Part shown: positions 62,678-64,000 of the stretch, in pieces
Numbering within the stretch: the first letter of the stretch is position 1
How the letters are laid out: each line of letters opens with the position of its first letter
Source of the DNA: Flavobacterium ginsenosidimutans
GTDB taxonomy: Bacteria; Bacteroidota; Bacteroidia; Flavobacteriales; Flavobacteriaceae
DNA length: 64,000 bases
Direction of reading: 5' to 3'
NCBI RefSeq assembly: GCF_003254625.1
Contig: NZ_QJRJ01000076.1
Span: 1-64,000, forward strand
Position numbers and translations under genes: made by a program
Notes under the pieces: model-generated
Seen by the model: only the letters and a program-made list of their open reading frames with translations
Databases searched by the model: none
Told to the model about the DNA's origin: nothing

Positions 62678-63049
62678 ATGAAAAAAATTATATTCTTATT
62701 CCCTTTTCTAGCTTTAGTTTCATGTTATAATGCAGAGCACAATTGCAAAGATTTTAAAACCGGAAAATTCAAATTTGAAACCGAAGTAAACGGAGTTAAA
62801 AAAACGACTTACTTTGAGCGCAAAGAAGATATCGAAATTGAAACTTTTGAAGGAAAGACCGATACTGCTACAATTCGTTGGGTTAGTGACTGTGAATATG
62901 TACTACAAAAAAAACATCCAAAAAATATGGCTGAAGAAAAAGCAATCAGCATGAAGATTTTAAACACTTCTAAAGATTCTTATACTTTCGAATTTGGCTT
63001 GGTTGGTTCTGAAGAAAAACAACGCGGAACAGTTTATAAAGTTGATTAA
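62678..63049 (+). CDS. hypothetical lipoprotein
   Basis: 123 aa. Lipobox LVSC (C16), then YNAEHNCKDFKTGKFKFE; the mature part is a lipocalin-like or small beta domain with two Cys (C23 and the C of SDCEY) and alternating strands up to GTVYKVD. I do not recognise a named function. Confidence 0.68.
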   Translation: MKKIIFLFPFLALVSCYNAEHNCKDFKTGKFKFETEVNGVKKTTYFERKEDIEIETFEGKTDTATIRWVSDCEYVLQKKHPKNMAEEKAISMKILNTSKDSYTFEFGLVGSEEKQRGTVYKVD

Positions 63050-63070
63050 GACTTTTTTCTTATAATATTG

Positions 63071-63097
63071 AAAGCTCCAATTTTGGAGCTTTTTTTA
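63071..63097 (+). terminator. rho-independent terminator
   Basis: AAAGCTCCA and TGGAGCTTT form a 9-bp stem with a four-base loop and seven T. Confidence 0.9.
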
Positions 63098-63247
63098 TGC
63101 TATGAAGTCACTAAATCATAAAGTTTTTTTATTCTCATTTTTTAAAACTTTGCAATTCTGCATCTTTGTTCCTTTGCAACTAAAAAATGAACGTGTTTCT
63201 TTTACATTTATAATTTAAATAGTATTTTTAGATTCTAATCTAACCAA

Positions 63248-64000
63248 ATGAAAAATACCATTTCACAAAGAGTTGCTGACTTCTTAAAGAATTATCCGCC
63301 ATTTATTTTTTTGCATCAGAAAGATTTAGAAAAGCTTTCTGAGCAGATTTCTATTATATATAAAGAAAAAGATACCGTGATTTTTGCAGAAAACGACAAA
63401 ACACACGATTCTTTTTATGTAGTACATAAAGGTGCTGTTGCTTTGAAAAAAAGCACTAAAAATACGGTTTTAGATATGTGCGATGAAGGAGATATTTTTG
63501 GTCTTCGTCCATTGTTGGCACAGGAAAATTATATTATGGAAGCTGTAGCACATGAAGAAAGCATTTTATATGCTATTCCAATTGCAGTTTTTAAACCTTA
63601 TGCGCTGGAGAATAGAAATGTGGGTAATTTTTTGATTGAAAGTTATGCTTCTAATACTCGAAATCCGTATTCAGATATTCACAAGGATAAGTTATATGGA
63701 GATGATCTATTAAATGAAAATCTTCATTCTAGCAACCATTCTTTTGATTTAGCACCTATAAAATATTCAAAGAAAATTGTAACCTGCAGTCCCTCAACTA
63801 CAGTAAAGGATATTGCAAAAATCATGAGTAAGAAAAAAGTTGGCGCAATTTTGATTGTAGACGAAATGCTTCCAATTGGTATTTTGACAGATAAAGATCT
63901 TAGAAATAAAATAGTTACAGGAGATTTCCCAATCACAACTACTGCCGAAACCATAATGACAAAACCTGTTATTACCTACCCTAAAAAAATGACGGTTACG
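63248..64000 (+). CDS. cNMP-binding/CBS-domain signalling protein, cut by the window end
   Basis: At least 251 aa, open to the last base. A Crp-like beta-roll (about 20-125: VIFAENDKTHDSFYVVHKG, EGDIFGLRPLL) is followed by a CBS domain (about 180-236: VTCSPSTTVKDIAKIMSKKK, GILTDKDLRNKIV) and the start of a second. This is the layout of DUF294-type putative nucleotidyltransferases, whose C-terminal catalytic part would lie past the window. ATG at 63248. Confidence 0.85.
   Translation, partial: MKNTISQRVADFLKNYPPFIFLHQKDLEKLSEQISIIYKEKDTVIFAENDKTHDSFYVVHKGAVALKKSTKNTVLDMCDEGDIFGLRPLLAQENYIMEAVAHEESILYAIPIAVFKPYALENRNVGNFLIESYASNTRNPYSDIHKDKLYGDDLLNENLHSSNHSFDLAPIKYSKKIVTCSPSTTVKDIAKIMSKKKVGAILIVDEMLPIGILTDKDLRNKIVTGDFPITTTAETIMTKPVITYPKKMTVT

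Noticed and set aside
63724..63954. 76-codon minus-strand frame near the window end
   Set aside because: It lies wholly inside the plus-strand cNMP/CBS-domain gene, whose domain motifs are clear.

Overview
The window is AT-rich, densely packed chromosomal DNA that looks like a Flavobacterium or close relative (Bacteroidota, Flavobacteriaceae). Supporting signs are -7 boxes of the Bacteroidota type (TAnnTTTG) in front of many genes, an absence of Shine-Dalgarno sequences before start codons, and several lineage-typical families (DUF5606, DUF6452, DUF6048, DUF6095, 7TM-AraC regulators, a fused CcoNO oxidase). I see no rRNA, tRNA, prophage, insertion sequence or CRISPR array. The 3' end is cut inside a cyclic-nucleotide-domain/CBS-domain gene.

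Layout. 1-11.3 kb holds housekeeping genes: a CBS/cysteine-synthase-like enzyme, oligopeptidase B, YbaB, threonine aldolase, prfB with its programmed +1 frameshift, msrB, lpxD, an acyl-CoA carboxylase beta chain, DoxX and two small unknowns. 11.4-22.3 kb is a microaerobic respiration island: hemN, then (minus strand) ccoS-ccoNO-ccoQ-ccoP-ccoG-ccoH plus a TauE/SafE-like membrane protein, the copper ATPase ccoI, and a divergent Crp/Fnr-family regulator. 22.3-31.2 kb carries mazG, DUF5606, def, a FUSC-family transporter, mqo, ruvX, a RelE/ParE-type toxin-antitoxin pair, an Aer-like PAS protein and dapD. 31.4-39.1 kb is an envelope glycan region: an LTA-synthase-like sulfatase-fold enzyme, four glycosyltransferases, a Kdo/WaaP-kinase-like protein and an acyltransferase. 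39-64 kb mixes tsaC, a cysteine desulfurase, cysE-cysM, RNA methyltransferases, a histidine kinase, a TonB-receptor-like barrel with a 7TM-AraC regulator, murQ and small lipoproteins.

The most coherent system is a candidate Fnr-type regulon. Four promoters (hemN, the cco operon, ccoI and the Aer-like PAS gene) each carry a TGAY-N4-RTCA palindrome placed exactly 22 bases (counted from a 14-bp operator) upstream of a -7 box, on both strands. The implied operator centre is about -41.5, the geometry of a class II Fnr/Crp activator. The Crp/Fnr protein encoded next to ccoI keeps three of the four iron-sulfur cysteines of E. coli FNR and has Ser at the fourth. This ties haem synthesis, high-affinity oxidase, oxidase copper loading and a flavin-type redox sensor into one circuit.

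The second theme is non-coding structure. Many gene 3' ends carry long hairpins whose two arms are built from short repeated words of 6-9 bases (CTAAGnnn, TTTAATCG, GACTGA and others). The architecture is shared although the words differ. There is also an 11-copy AGATTTT tandem array, a CTTCGACTTCGCTCA REP-like hairpin and a roughly 280-bp MITE-like composite with nested hairpins.
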